Both the position numbers and the translations under genes were made by a program. A stretch of 64,000 nucleotides of DNA from Variovorax paradoxus. Lineage in GTDB: Bacteria; Pseudomonadota; Gammaproteobacteria; Burkholderiales; Burkholderiaceae_C. The DNA is taken from positions 5,296,501 through 5,360,500 of the forward strand of contig NZ_CP123990.1 of assembly GCF_029919115.1 (NCBI RefSeq). Direction: 5' to 3'. Every line of letters starts with the position of its first letter. Within the stretch, counting starts at the first letter, position 1. This document shows positions 36,632 to 44,727 of the stretch, piece by piece. The notes under the pieces were generated by a model, which saw only the letters and a program-made list of their open reading frames with translations, was not told where the DNA came from and did no database searches.

Positions 36632-37168
36632 TCAGAGCCACCCGGTCGTTGTAAGGCCCGGCAGGTTGATGGCCAGGAACTTGGTGAACATCCAGAAAAC
36701 GGGCGCGGAAATGAGTGCGCCCGTCAGCAGATCGATGGCCCAGGTGCGCGGCACGCTGGCCGAGGCCTGGCCGCTTGCACGGCGCAGCCCCTGCACTGCG
36801 AGCACGTAGCACAGCATGCAACTCAGGATGAAGCCGAGTGTGGTGATGAGCGCTGCATTGAGCAGCAGTCCAGCCGAGACCCAGACAAAGCCCGGCCAGT
36901 AGGCATGCTCTGCGCCGGAGGGCGCGTCGAGCTCACGGAAGCCGCCGGTGCGAGCCTCCCAAAGGATCCAGGCGCCGCACAGGGTGAGCACGCCGGACAC
37001 CAGCCAAGGCAGGAAGTTGGGGCCGACGCCGCCATAGCCGGCTTCTGAAGAAATGCCGATGGCGCCGAAAGCCAGCGCCAGGCCGGTCAGCAGCACGCCT
37101 GCGCCGACCAGGGTTTGCGGCCATGTGGCCGCGGGTTGCGGCGAGACCGAGGATTCTGGAGTTGTCAT
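36632..37168 (-). CDS. tctB: tripartite tricarboxylate transporter, small membrane subunit TctB
   Basis: The small permease subunit (178 aa) with four hydrophobic helices, typical of TctB. I start at the ATG at 37168 because GGGAG lies five bases upstream; the longer open frame would run into the hairpin and the tctC end. It is separated from tctC by 104 bases containing a strong inverted repeat at 37196-37217. Confidence 0.9.
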   Translation of the reverse strand: MTTPESSVSPQPAATWPQTLVGAGVLLTGLALAFGAIGISSEAGYGGVGPNFLPWLVSGVLTLCGAWILWEARTGGFRELDAPSGAEHAYWPGFVWVSAGLLLNAALITTLGFILSCMLCYVLAVQGLRRASGQASASVPRTWAIDLLTGALISAPVFWMFTKFLAINLPGLTTTGWL

Positions 37169-37195
37169 TTTTTCTCCCACAGTCAGGGAAAGGAA

Positions 37196-37217
37196 TGGGG
37201 CCCGTTGAAGGGCCCCA
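37196..37217 (-). promoter_or_regulatory. intercistronic hairpin between tctC and tctB
   Basis: TGGGGCCC, a six-base loop, GGGCCCCA: an eight-base-pair GC-rich stem lying downstream of tctC and upstream of tctB in the direction of transcription. It has no following U-tract on the minus strand. A stem here would fit partial termination or 3'-end protection, giving more binding protein than permease; this is inference. Confidence 0.6.
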
Positions 37218-37272
37218 CTATCGAAAGTGCCCCCAATCTCCGAAGTGCGCGAAGACCGGGGGCGAGCCGGGT

Positions 37273-38232
37273 TCAGATCATTCCGGACTTGGCCATGATG
37301 GCGCGCAGGCTGGCGAAGTCGTCGTCCACGAACTTGGCGAAAGCTTCGCCCGACAGCACGGCCGGCGTCCAGTCGTTCTTCTTGAGCGACTCGGCCCACG
37401 ACGGGCTCTTGAGGGCAGCCAGCACCATGTCGGTCAGCGCCTTGCGCTGTTCGGCGGTGATGCCGGGGGCGCCATATACGCCGCGCCAGTTGCCGATTTC
37501 GACGTCGATGCCCTGCTCCTTGAGCGTGGGCACGTTGATGCCCGGCAGGCGCTGGGCCGAGGTGACGGCGATGGGCTTCATCTTGCCGGCGGCAATGTAC
37601 TCGGCAAATTCGCTGTAGCCGCTGCCGCCCACGGTGACGTTGCCGCCCAGGATTGCTGCGGTGGCTTCACCGCCTCCGCGGAAGGCCACGTAGTTGATCT
37701 TGGACGGATCGGCGCCGACCTTCTGCGCGATCATGGCCGCTGCAATGTGCTCGGTGGAGCCGCGCGAACCGCCGCCCCATTTCACGCTGCCCGGGTCTTT
37801 CTTGAGCTGCTCGACCACGTCCTTCATGGTCTTGAAGGGCGAGTTGGCCGGCAGCACGAACACGTTGTATTCGGTGGTGGTGCGGACCAGAGGCGTGGCC
37901 TGCGACAGGTTGACCGGCGGCTTGCCGGTGATGATGCCGCCGAGCATGACGGAGCCCATCACCATGAGCGCATTCGGGTCGCCCTTGGAGCCGTTCACGA
38001 ACTGGGCCAGGCCCAGTGCGCCGGCGGCGCCGCCCTTGTTGTCATAGGTGACCGTGTCGGCCAGCTTGGCGTCGGTCAGTGCCTTGCCCAGCGCGCGGCC
38101 CGTTGTGTCCCAGCCACCGCCCGGGTTGGCTGGAATCATCATCTTGACGTTGGCGGCGGCGCGCGCCGACAACGGCAGGGCTCCGGCGGCGGCCAGCGCG
38201 GCCAATGACTTCAAAAAGGTGTCGCGACGCAT
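37273..38232 (-). CDS. tctC: tripartite tricarboxylate transporter substrate-binding protein (Bug/TctC)
   Basis: Periplasmic solute-binding protein (319 aa). The signal peptide MRRDTFLKSLAALAAAG has a twin-Arg-like pair followed by FLK. The mature part shows MMIPANPGGGWDTTGRALG, the usual first Bug-family motif, and the segment GNWRGVYGAPGIT near the C-terminus. AGGAGA lies five bases before the ATG. It is divergent from a TctD/TctE two-component system 126 bases away. Confidence 0.93.
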   Translation of the reverse strand: MRRDTFLKSLAALAAAGALPLSARAAANVKMMIPANPGGGWDTTGRALGKALTDAKLADTVTYDNKGGAAGALGLAQFVNGSKGDPNALMVMGSVMLGGIITGKPPVNLSQATPLVRTTTEYNVFVLPANSPFKTMKDVVEQLKKDPGSVKWGGGSRGSTEHIAAAMIAQKVGADPSKINYVAFRGGGEATAAILGGNVTVGGSGYSEFAEYIAAGKMKPIAVTSAQRLPGINVPTLKEQGIDVEIGNWRGVYGAPGITAEQRKALTDMVLAALKSPSWAESLKKNDWTPAVLSGEAFAKFVDDDFASLRAIMAKSGMI

Positions 38233-38358
38233 CGTTGTCTCCTGAGAACTAAAGAAAACCTGACTTGGACCTGAGCCGCTATCATGCGCCGCCCCGCTGT
38301 CAGTTGGCTGTCCGCCGGACTGGGGAAAACACCGAAGTACCATTCCCCACCTCACCCC

Positions 38359-39039
38359 ATGAAGCTGCTGCTGGTCGAAGACGATCCCTCGATGCAGGTC
38401 ACCCTGCAGCGCGCCCTCGCCCGCAGCAAGATCGACGTGCGCATCTGCGGCGACGGCGCCCTGGCCGTCGAGCAATGGCGCGAACTGGAGCCCGACGTGG
38501 TGGCGCTCGACCTGAGCCTGCCCAACCTGGACGGCCTCCAGGTGCTGGCCCAGGCCCGCGCCGCGGGGCTGCGCACCCCCGTGCTGCTGCTGACCGCCCG
38601 CGGCACGGTGGGCGACCGCATCATGGGCCTGAACGCCGGGGCCGACGACTACCTGCCCAAGCCTTTCGACCTGGACGAACTCGAAGCACGCATCCGGGCG
38701 TTGCGCCGCCGCCACCAGAATGCCGGCCCCGACGTGGGGCTGAACCCCCAGGAGGTGGGCGGCCTGCGCTTCGAGCCAGAAAGCGGCGCTGTCTACCACC
38801 GCGGCGGCATCCTGGAACTCACGCCGCGCGAGCTGGCACTGCTCAAGGCGCTGATGATGAAGCCGGGCCACGCCGTGAGCAAGGAGCGCCTGTTCGAGCT
38901 CGTGTTTCCGGGCGAAACCGACGTGCAGTACGAGGCCGTCGAGGTGGTGGTGTACCGCCTTCGCAAGAAGCTGGCGGGCACCGGCGCGGCGCTGATGACG
39001 CTGCGCGGGCTGGGCTACCTGTTGCGCGCCGAACCATGA
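38359..39039 (+). CDS. tctD: OmpR-family response regulator of the tct operon (TctD-like)
   Basis: A 226-residue regulator: receiver domain with VEDDPS (acidic pocket, about 6-10), phosphoacceptor Asp51 in ALDLSLPN and Lys in LPKPFD; then a winged-helix DNA-binding domain ending in YRLRKKLAGTG and LRGLGYLL. I use the ATG at 38359 (MKLLLVEDD); the upstream extension is not receiver-like. It is divergent from tctC and overlaps its kinase by four bases (ATGA), the standard TctDE arrangement. Confidence 0.92.
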   Translation: MKLLLVEDDPSMQVTLQRALARSKIDVRICGDGALAVEQWRELEPDVVALDLSLPNLDGLQVLAQARAAGLRTPVLLLTARGTVGDRIMGLNAGADDYLPKPFDLDELEARIRALRRRHQNAGPDVGLNPQEVGGLRFEPESGAVYHRGGILELTPRELALLKALMMKPGHAVSKERLFELVFPGETDVQYEAVEVVVYRLRKKLAGTGAALMTLRGLGYLLRAEP

Positions 39040-40457
39040 AGAAGGCCTTGTCGCTGCGCGCGAGGCTGCTGTTCGGCATTCTCGCGCCGGTGGCGCTGTT
39101 CATCGTGATCAACAGCGTGAGCCTGTACCGGCAGAGCCTGGCGGCGGCCACCACGGCTTATGACCGCACCCTGCTCGCCTCGGCCAAGACCATCGGCGAG
39201 CAGCTCGACGTCGAAGGCTACGACGAAGCGGCGCGGCTGCGCGCCATCGTTCCGTATTCCGCGCTCGAGGCTTTCGAGGCCGACAACCGCAGCCGGCTTT
39301 TCTATCGCGTTTCAGCGCTCGACGGCGAAATGGTCTCGGGCTTTGCCGAACTGCCGTTCTGGCGCGGCCGCATTCCCGACCGGGGTGCCTATTCGGCACT
39401 GGTCGACTTCTACGACGCGCGCTTTCGCGACCAGCCGGTGCGGGTGGCCGTGTTGCTGCAGCCCGTGGCAAGCGGCAAAGGCCGTGGCATGGCCGTGGTG
39501 CAGGTGGCCGAAACCCTGGAACTGCGCGAAACGCTTGTGCGCAAGCTGCTCATCGACATGCTGTGGCGCCAGTTGCTGCTGATGGGCGTGATCGCATTGG
39601 TCACCGTGCTTGTGGTGCAGCGCGCCACGCGGCCGGTGCGGGAGCTCGGCGAAGCCATCGAGAAGCGTGCAGCCGATGACTTTTCTCCGATCGACGCACC
39701 CGATGCGCCGCGCGAACTGCGCCCGCTGGTCGATGCCACCACCGAGGTCATGGGGCGGTTGCAGCGCCTGCTGGACCACCAGAAGCGCTTTGTGCGCGAC
39801 AGCGCTCATCAGTTGCGCACGCCCCTGGCGGTGCTGAAGGCGCAGGTTCAATCGGCGCGGCGCGGCGACGTGGCGCCGGAGCAGGCGCTGGCCGAAATCA
39901 GCCACACAGTGGAACGCGCCACGACGCTCGCCAACCAGATGCTCTCGCTTGCCAAGGTGGAGCAATTGCGCCAGCAGCCGGAATCGGTTCCGCTCGAACT
40001 CGGCGAAGTGGCGCGGCAGATTGCGCTCGACCTCTCGCCGCTCATCGCCGACAAGGCGCTCGACTTCGAACTGGCCGTCGACCAGCCCGTGACCGTGCGC
40101 GCGCACCGCTGGATGCTGCAGGAGCTCACGCGCAACCTGTTGCACAACGCCATCAAGCAGAGCCCGCGCGGGGGTGCGCTTTCGGTCATGGTGCGCTCCG
40201 CGGGCGACGAGGCGGTGTTGACGGTGCGCGACGAAGGGCCCGGCATCTCTGCTGAACTCCGCCAGCGCCTGTTTGCGCCGTTCTCCGCCGGCGACGCTGG
40301 CAGCGGTTCGGGGCTGGGCTTGGCCATCTGCCGCGAAATCGTGCTGGCGCTCGGCGGGCGCATCAGCCTGGACAACCGCCTCGTGCAGGAAAATTCCGCA
40401 CAGGTGGTCGGGCTCGACGCTGTCGTGCGGCTCCCTGTCTACCACCACAATTCCTGA
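39036..40457 (+). CDS. tctE: sensor histidine kinase of the tct operon (TctE-like)
   Basis: A 473-residue kinase. Two TM helices (about 12-30 and 178-195) flank a periplasmic sensor domain of the 2CSK_N type. Then come a HAMP-like stretch, HisKA with SAHQLRTPLAVLKAQ (His258), and HATPase with NLLHNAIKQSP, VRDEGPGI and GSGLGLAICREI. Coupled to the regulator by ATGA. The sensed carboxylate should be the substrate carried by the divergent TctCBA transporter. Confidence 0.92.
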   Translation: MKKALSLRARLLFGILAPVALFIVINSVSLYRQSLAAATTAYDRTLLASAKTIGEQLDVEGYDEAARLRAIVPYSALEAFEADNRSRLFYRVSALDGEMVSGFAELPFWRGRIPDRGAYSALVDFYDARFRDQPVRVAVLLQPVASGKGRGMAVVQVAETLELRETLVRKLLIDMLWRQLLLMGVIALVTVLVVQRATRPVRELGEAIEKRAADDFSPIDAPDAPRELRPLVDATTEVMGRLQRLLDHQKRFVRDSAHQLRTPLAVLKAQVQSARRGDVAPEQALAEISHTVERATTLANQMLSLAKVEQLRQQPESVPLELGEVARQIALDLSPLIADKALDFELAVDQPVTVRAHRWMLQELTRNLLHNAIKQSPRGGALSVMVRSAGDEAVLTVRDEGPGISAELRQRLFAPFSAGDAGSGSGLGLAICREIVLALGGRISLDNRLVQENSAQVVGLDAVVRLPVYHHNS

Positions 40458-40459
40458 AT

Positions 40460-40894
40460 ATGGATCGCTTGCGCATCGACAAATGGCTTTGGGCAGCCCG
40501 CTTTTTCAAGACGCGGTCGCTGGCTGCGGAAGAGATCGGCAAGAACCGCGTGCAGGTGAACGGCGACGTTGCCAAGGCCTCCCGCGAAGTCAAGGCGGGC
40601 GACACCGTTGCCATTCGCCTGGGCCCAATCACGCGAACGGTCATGGTGCGCGGCCTGAGCGGGCAACGCGGCCCCGCGCCGGTGGCGCAGCAGCTCTATG
40701 AAGAAACGGCGGAGAGCATTGCCGCGCAAGCCGCCGCGCGCGAACAGCGCCGCATGGGCAGCGAGCCCGCGCTGGCCATCGAGCAAGGCCGGCCGACCAA
40801 GCGCGATCGCCGCGAACTCGACGGTGCGGCGCGCCATGCCGACTGGGACAACCGCTGGAGCGCGTCCATCGACCCGGAAGAGAACGACCGCTGA
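40460..40894 (+). CDS. Hsp15-like S4-domain RNA-binding protein
   Basis: A 144-residue protein with an N-terminal S4 domain: RLRIDKWLWAARFFKTRSLA, then NRVQVNGDVAKASREVKAGD. This is the HslR (Hsp15) pattern; Hsp15 binds stalled 50S subunits carrying peptidyl-tRNA. The C-terminal half is basic and disordered-looking (EQRRMG, RPTKRDRREL). It starts two bases after the kinase stop, so it is probably cotranscribed, though functionally unrelated. Confidence 0.87.
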   Translation: MDRLRIDKWLWAARFFKTRSLAAEEIGKNRVQVNGDVAKASREVKAGDTVAIRLGPITRTVMVRGLSGQRGPAPVAQQLYEETAESIAAQAAAREQRRMGSEPALAIEQGRPTKRDRRELDGAARHADWDNRWSASIDPEENDR

Positions 40895-40939
40895 CTGCCG
40901 ATCGCGTACGCTGCGTGTTTTTGCACGGAGCCCCGGTTC

Positions 40940-41746
40940 ATGGCCAGCCTTAAGAAATACCGCGTCGGCAGCAACTTCGATCTCTCGCAGGTGAGCCCGG
41001 GAGACACACCGTTTCTCGAAGGCAACGAAGCGGCGCAAATCGCCGAAATAGATGAGCTGGCAGCCGAACTCGACGAAATGCAAGACCTGCTGCATGCAGA
41101 GGGCCGCCGCAAGGTCCTGCTGGTGCTGCAAGGCATGGACACCAGCGGCAAGGACGGCACGGTCCGCTGGGTCTTTTCACGTACCTCGCCGCTTGGCGTA
41201 CGCGTAACGGCCTTCAAGGCGCCCACCGAGGACGAGCGCGCTCGCGACTACCTGTGGCGCTGCCACGCGGTTGTGCCGCGCAATGGCGAGATCGCGGTAT
41301 GGAACCGCAGCCACTACGAAGACGTGCTGGTGCCTGTGGTCGAAGGCTGGATCGACAAGGCCGAGGCCAAGCGGCGCTATGCGCAGATCAACGATTTCGA
41401 GCGCCTGCTGGTGGAAACAGGAACGGTGGTGGTCAAGTGCATGCTGCACATCGACAAGGACGAACAGCGCGAACGCCTTCAGGCGCGCATCGATACGCCG
41501 GGCAAGCAATGGAAGTTCAGCATGGGCGACCTCGAGGTTCGCACCAAGTGGAGCGCCTACCAGCAGGCCTACGACAAGGCGCTGCGTGCCACTTCCACCA
41601 GCCACGCGCCCTGGTACGTGATACCCGCCAACCACAAGCGGCACCGCAACCTCATGATTGCCAAGCTGCTCATGAAGACCCTGCGCGAAATGAAGCTCAA
41701 GGCGCCGCCCGCGGATCCGGCGCTCAAGGGCATGATCATCAAGTGA
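40940..41746 (+). CDS. ppk2: polyphosphate kinase 2 family protein
   Basis: Polyphosphate:nucleotide phosphotransferase (268 aa). Walker A is GMDTSGKDGT (65-74); Walker B and the family signature are in WNRSHYEDVLVP; a lid module with Arg/Lys follows (ERLQARIDTPGKQWKF). The short single-domain form suggests an AMP- or ADP-phosphorylating PPK2; the class cannot be fixed by eye. GGAG precedes the ATG by nine bases. Confidence 0.92.
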   Translation: MASLKKYRVGSNFDLSQVSPGDTPFLEGNEAAQIAEIDELAAELDEMQDLLHAEGRRKVLLVLQGMDTSGKDGTVRWVFSRTSPLGVRVTAFKAPTEDERARDYLWRCHAVVPRNGEIAVWNRSHYEDVLVPVVEGWIDKAEAKRRYAQINDFERLLVETGTVVVKCMLHIDKDEQRERLQARIDTPGKQWKFSMGDLEVRTKWSAYQQAYDKALRATSTSHAPWYVIPANHKRHRNLMIAKLLMKTLREMKLKAPPADPALKGMIIK

Positions 41747-41796
41747 GCGTTGCCGCCGGCGCGTGCCAAAAGGCACGCCGGGCCGCTCGGGCCGCG

Positions 41797-42465
41797 TCAG
41801 GAGCGGCGGATGGGCGACTGGCCGAGCACCCGGCACTTGCCGAATTCGCAGCGCACAGCCAAGGTTGCGCCGTTCGAGCACGGCACGTTGTAGGCCTCGT
41901 AGCCGGGGCCCTTGGCCGTCAGTTCCGCGCGCGGCTGAATGCTGCACCGGCCAGCCTTGGCAAGGACTTCGGCGTTGTAGGTGTCCACGCCGGTACGGCG
42001 CGGCGCCAGCACCACTTCCGGATTGAAGGAGTGGCCGTAGAACGAGTCGCGCACGTTCGGGTCGAGATTGCGGTAGCCGCGCTTTGCCATGCAGTGCACG
42101 ATGGCGGTCTGCTGGTGCTCGGCGATCAGCTCTGCATCAGGGCGGTACGACATGTCGATGATGGCGGCCGCAATGCCGCCTTGAGCTGCTGCAGCGACGA
42201 TGCCCTGGCCGTGCACGGTGATCAGCCCCAAGCCCAGCGCAAACCACATGGCATCGCCCGTTTCGCTGCGCGCGGTGATCCGCGTCGCTGCGATGCGGCA
42301 ATCGGCCACGTCGCTGTCGTATCGGGTCTTGTCGACGCCTTCCATGGCCACCATGGGCACATAGGAGAGCCCCGACCCTGTTCCAGGCTCCGTTGGTGTC
42401 GGCGGCGTGCTGACGCACCCGGCCAATGCAACAACAGCGCACACGACGCTCAGCAGCAGCTTCAT
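41797..42465 (-). CDS. hypothetical lipoprotein with glycine-rich helix
   Basis: A 222-residue predicted lipoprotein with lipobox ALAGC (Cys17), then a Pro/Thr-rich spacer. A Gly/Ala-rich hydrophobic stretch (GLITVHGQGIVAAAAQGGIA, about 93-112) looks like a glycine-zipper segment. Four further cysteines occur in pairs in the mature part (DCRI, VHCMA, GRCSI, VPCSN, CEFGKCRV), suggesting disulphides. GAGG lies seven bases before the ATG. No family is recognised with certainty. It is convergent with ppk2. Confidence 0.7.
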   Translation of the reverse strand: MKLLLSVVCAVVALAGCVSTPPTPTEPGTGSGLSYVPMVAMEGVDKTRYDSDVADCRIAATRITARSETGDAMWFALGLGLITVHGQGIVAAAAQGGIAAAIIDMSYRPDAELIAEHQQTAIVHCMAKRGYRNLDPNVRDSFYGHSFNPEVVLAPRRTGVDTYNAEVLAKAGRCSIQPRAELTAKGPGYEAYNVPCSNGATLAVRCEFGKCRVLGQSPIRRS

Positions 42466-42747
42466 GGAGATCCCTCGTCCTCTTCGCGATAGTTCGGGCG
42501 ATTTAACCATACAGATGGTTACTTTTGCGCCAGTTTTGTCGCAAAGCTGCTACGACCAGGTGGTTGGACGAGATTTATTTACGCTGAATTTGAAATTGCC
42601 GCGTCCGTGCGTTTGTTCTCAAAGGTGACGGGGCAGCCAATCTGAATACTTTGGAAAACCTTTGGAGCATGGAGCGGTTCGGACCGCAGGTGGAGCCGTG
42701 CCACGATATGCCCACCGACCGGTCTCATCAAAGGAGCAAGACTGCGC
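42466..42747. promoter_or_regulatory. divergent region between the lipoprotein and the ABC exporter
   Basis: A 282-base non-coding stretch holding the promoters of two divergent genes. It is clearly A/T-richer around 42500-42600. One short palindrome is visible: AACCAT-ACAG-ATGGTT at 42505-42520, a possible operator near the lipoprotein promoter. No other structure stands out. Confidence 0.4.
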
Positions 42748-44559
42748 ATGAACAAGAACCCCGGCGACGCCATCCGCGAACTCTACGCAGCGCTCTGGCA
42801 CTTTGCCGCAGGTGCCCGCGGACAGTTGCTGGGCGCCACGGCACTGCTCGCCTCCTCTCAGCTGATCCGGCTCACCCTGCCCTATCTGGCCGGCCAGGCG
42901 ATCAACGCGCTGCAGCGCAACGAATTTGGCGCGGCTGGCCGCTGGATTGCCACGCTGGCCGGCGTATATGTCGGCGCCTGGGCGTTGCACGGCCCAGGGC
43001 GCATCCTGGAGCGCAACGTCGGAGTGAAAGTGCGCGAGGCGGTGGCCGACCGGCTCTATGCGCGGATTGCCGCGGCGCCGCTCGTCTGGCATGACAGCCA
43101 CCATTCGGGTGAGCTGCAACATCGCGTGCACCAAGCCAGCCGGGCACTGTCCGATTTTGCGCAGAACCAGTTCATCTGGCTCACGAATGCCGTCAACTTC
43201 GTCGGGCCGCTGGTCGCCCTTGCGCTGCTGTCGCGCACCAGCGGGCTCACCGCCTTGGGCGGCTATGTGCTCATCGCCGTCGTCATCCTTCAGATCGACA
43301 AGGCGCTGATGCGCCTGGCCCGCGCCGAGAACGACGCGGACCGGCGCTACGTATCCGCCCTGCTCGACTTCCTGGGCAATGCCTCGACCGTCATCGGCCT
43401 GCGCGTGCAGGGCGCCTCGCGCCTGCTGTTGCGCCGCCGCATGGCCGCCATATCGCTGCCGCTCAAGCGCACCGTCGTGCTGAACGAAGGCAAGTGGTTT
43501 GCCGTCGACCTGATGGGACTGGCGCTGACCTGGGGCCTGGTGGTGATCTATGTGTGGCAGGCGCGCACCCCGGGCCAGGCGGTGATGCTGGGCGCGGTGT
43601 TCATGATCTACCAGTACGCGCAGCAAGCAGCCGGCGTGGTGACATCGGTCGCGGCCAATTTTTCTTTCTTCGCGCGCATGCACACCGACTACAGCAGCGC
43701 CGAGCCCATCTGGCAGGCGCCGATGAACAGCGCGGAAGAAACATCGCCCGATCAAGTCCCCGAGCACGAGCGCATCGAGCCCGACGCCGCATGGCAAATG
43801 CTGCAGGTCGAGGGCTTGCAGTGGAACTATGCACCGCGCGGCGCGGTGGCCGTGGCCGATGAAGAACCTGTTCGCGGCGGCCTCAAGGCCGTCACCCTGA
43901 CTCTTCGCCGCGGAGAGCGCATTGCGCTCGTCGGCCCGAGCGGTGGCGGCAAGAGCACCTTGCTGCGCGTGCTCGCGGGCCTCTACGCGCCGCACGGAGG
44001 CACGCTCTCCATCGACGGAAGACAGACGGATTGGACGCAGCTGCGCCGCATCGCCACGCTGATTCCACAGGAAACCGAAGTGTTCGAAGCCAGCGTGCGC
44101 GAGAACCTCTCGTTCGGCCGGCCGTTCACCGATGACTCATTGCACGCCGCGCTGCACGCCAGCGCGTTCGACGAAGTGCTGAAGGCGACCAACGGAGACT
44201 TGGACACTCCTGTTTCCGAGCGTGGGTTCAATCTCTCCGGAGGCCAGCGCCAGCGTCTTTGCCTAGCCCGCGGCGTGCTCGCGGCACAGGGCAGCTCGTT
44301 GCTGCTGCTCGACGAACCCACCAGCGCGCTGGACGCCGGCACCGAAGCCCGCGTGCTGGAGCGGATTGCCAATGCATTCCCCCGCGCCTGCGTGGTCGCA
44401 TCGATCCATCGGCTGAGCCTGCTCGAACGCTTCGACACCGTGGTGGTGATGGAGGCCGGCAGAGTGCTCGACGCGGGGCCGCGCGACGCGGTGTTGAAGC
44501 GCCAGCCGTTGCTGCAGCGGCTGGTTGCGCCTGGCGAGGCGGAATCGATTTCCAAATGA
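42748..44559 (+). CDS. ABC transporter, fused membrane and ATPase domains (exporter type)
   Basis: A 603-residue half-transporter. The N-terminal membrane domain has about six helices (residues 28-315). The ATPase has Walker A GPSGGGKST (about 394-402), Q-loop IPQETEVFEASVREN, signature LSGGQRQRL, Walker B LLLLDEPTS and the switch His in ASIHRLSL. An insertion around 330-375 joins the two domains. It would work as a homodimer; the substrate is unknown. AAGGAG lies upstream, though 11 bases from the ATG. Confidence 0.9.
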   Translation: MNKNPGDAIRELYAALWHFAAGARGQLLGATALLASSQLIRLTLPYLAGQAINALQRNEFGAAGRWIATLAGVYVGAWALHGPGRILERNVGVKVREAVADRLYARIAAAPLVWHDSHHSGELQHRVHQASRALSDFAQNQFIWLTNAVNFVGPLVALALLSRTSGLTALGGYVLIAVVILQIDKALMRLARAENDADRRYVSALLDFLGNASTVIGLRVQGASRLLLRRRMAAISLPLKRTVVLNEGKWFAVDLMGLALTWGLVVIYVWQARTPGQAVMLGAVFMIYQYAQQAAGVVTSVAANFSFFARMHTDYSSAEPIWQAPMNSAEETSPDQVPEHERIEPDAAWQMLQVEGLQWNYAPRGAVAVADEEPVRGGLKAVTLTLRRGERIALVGPSGGGKSTLLRVLAGLYAPHGGTLSIDGRQTDWTQLRRIATLIPQETEVFEASVRENLSFGRPFTDDSLHAALHASAFDEVLKATNGDLDTPVSERGFNLSGGQRQRLCLARGVLAAQGSSLLLLDEPTSALDAGTEARVLERIANAFPRACVVASIHRLSLLERFDTVVVMEAGRVLDAGPRDAVLKRQPLLQRLVAPGEAESISK

Positions 44560-44586
44560 AAAAACGCACCCGAGGGTGCGTTCTTA
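44559..44586. terminator. bidirectional terminator between the ABC gene and tRNA-Ser
   Basis: AACGCACCC-GA-GGGTGCGTT, a nine-base-pair stem with A residues on the left and TTCTT on the right. On the minus strand it ends in six T, making it the stronger terminator there, for the cysS...lysC-tRNA operon. On the plus strand it overlaps the ABC gene stop codon. Confidence 0.88.
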
Positions 44587-44608
44587 AAAGCGTCATGGAC
44601 GCTGGGTC

Positions 44609-44701
44609 TGGCGGAACCGGAGGGATTCGAACCCTCGATGAGGCTCTACACCCCATACTCCCTTAGCAGGGGAGCACCTTCGGCCACTCGGTCACAGTTC
44701 C
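44609..44701 (-). tRNA. tRNA-Ser (anticodon GCU)
   Basis: A 93-base class II tRNA including an encoded CCA. The acceptor stem GGAACTG/CGGTTCC, a D-loop region, the anticodon arm CTCCC-CTGCTAA-GGGAG with GCU at its centre, a long variable arm, and GGTTCGAATCC in the T-arm are all present. It lies 26 bases downstream of lysC on the same strand with no terminator between them, so it may be processed from that transcript. Confidence 0.95.
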
Positions 44702-44727
44702 TGAAAGAAGCCGAGATTATGCCACTG

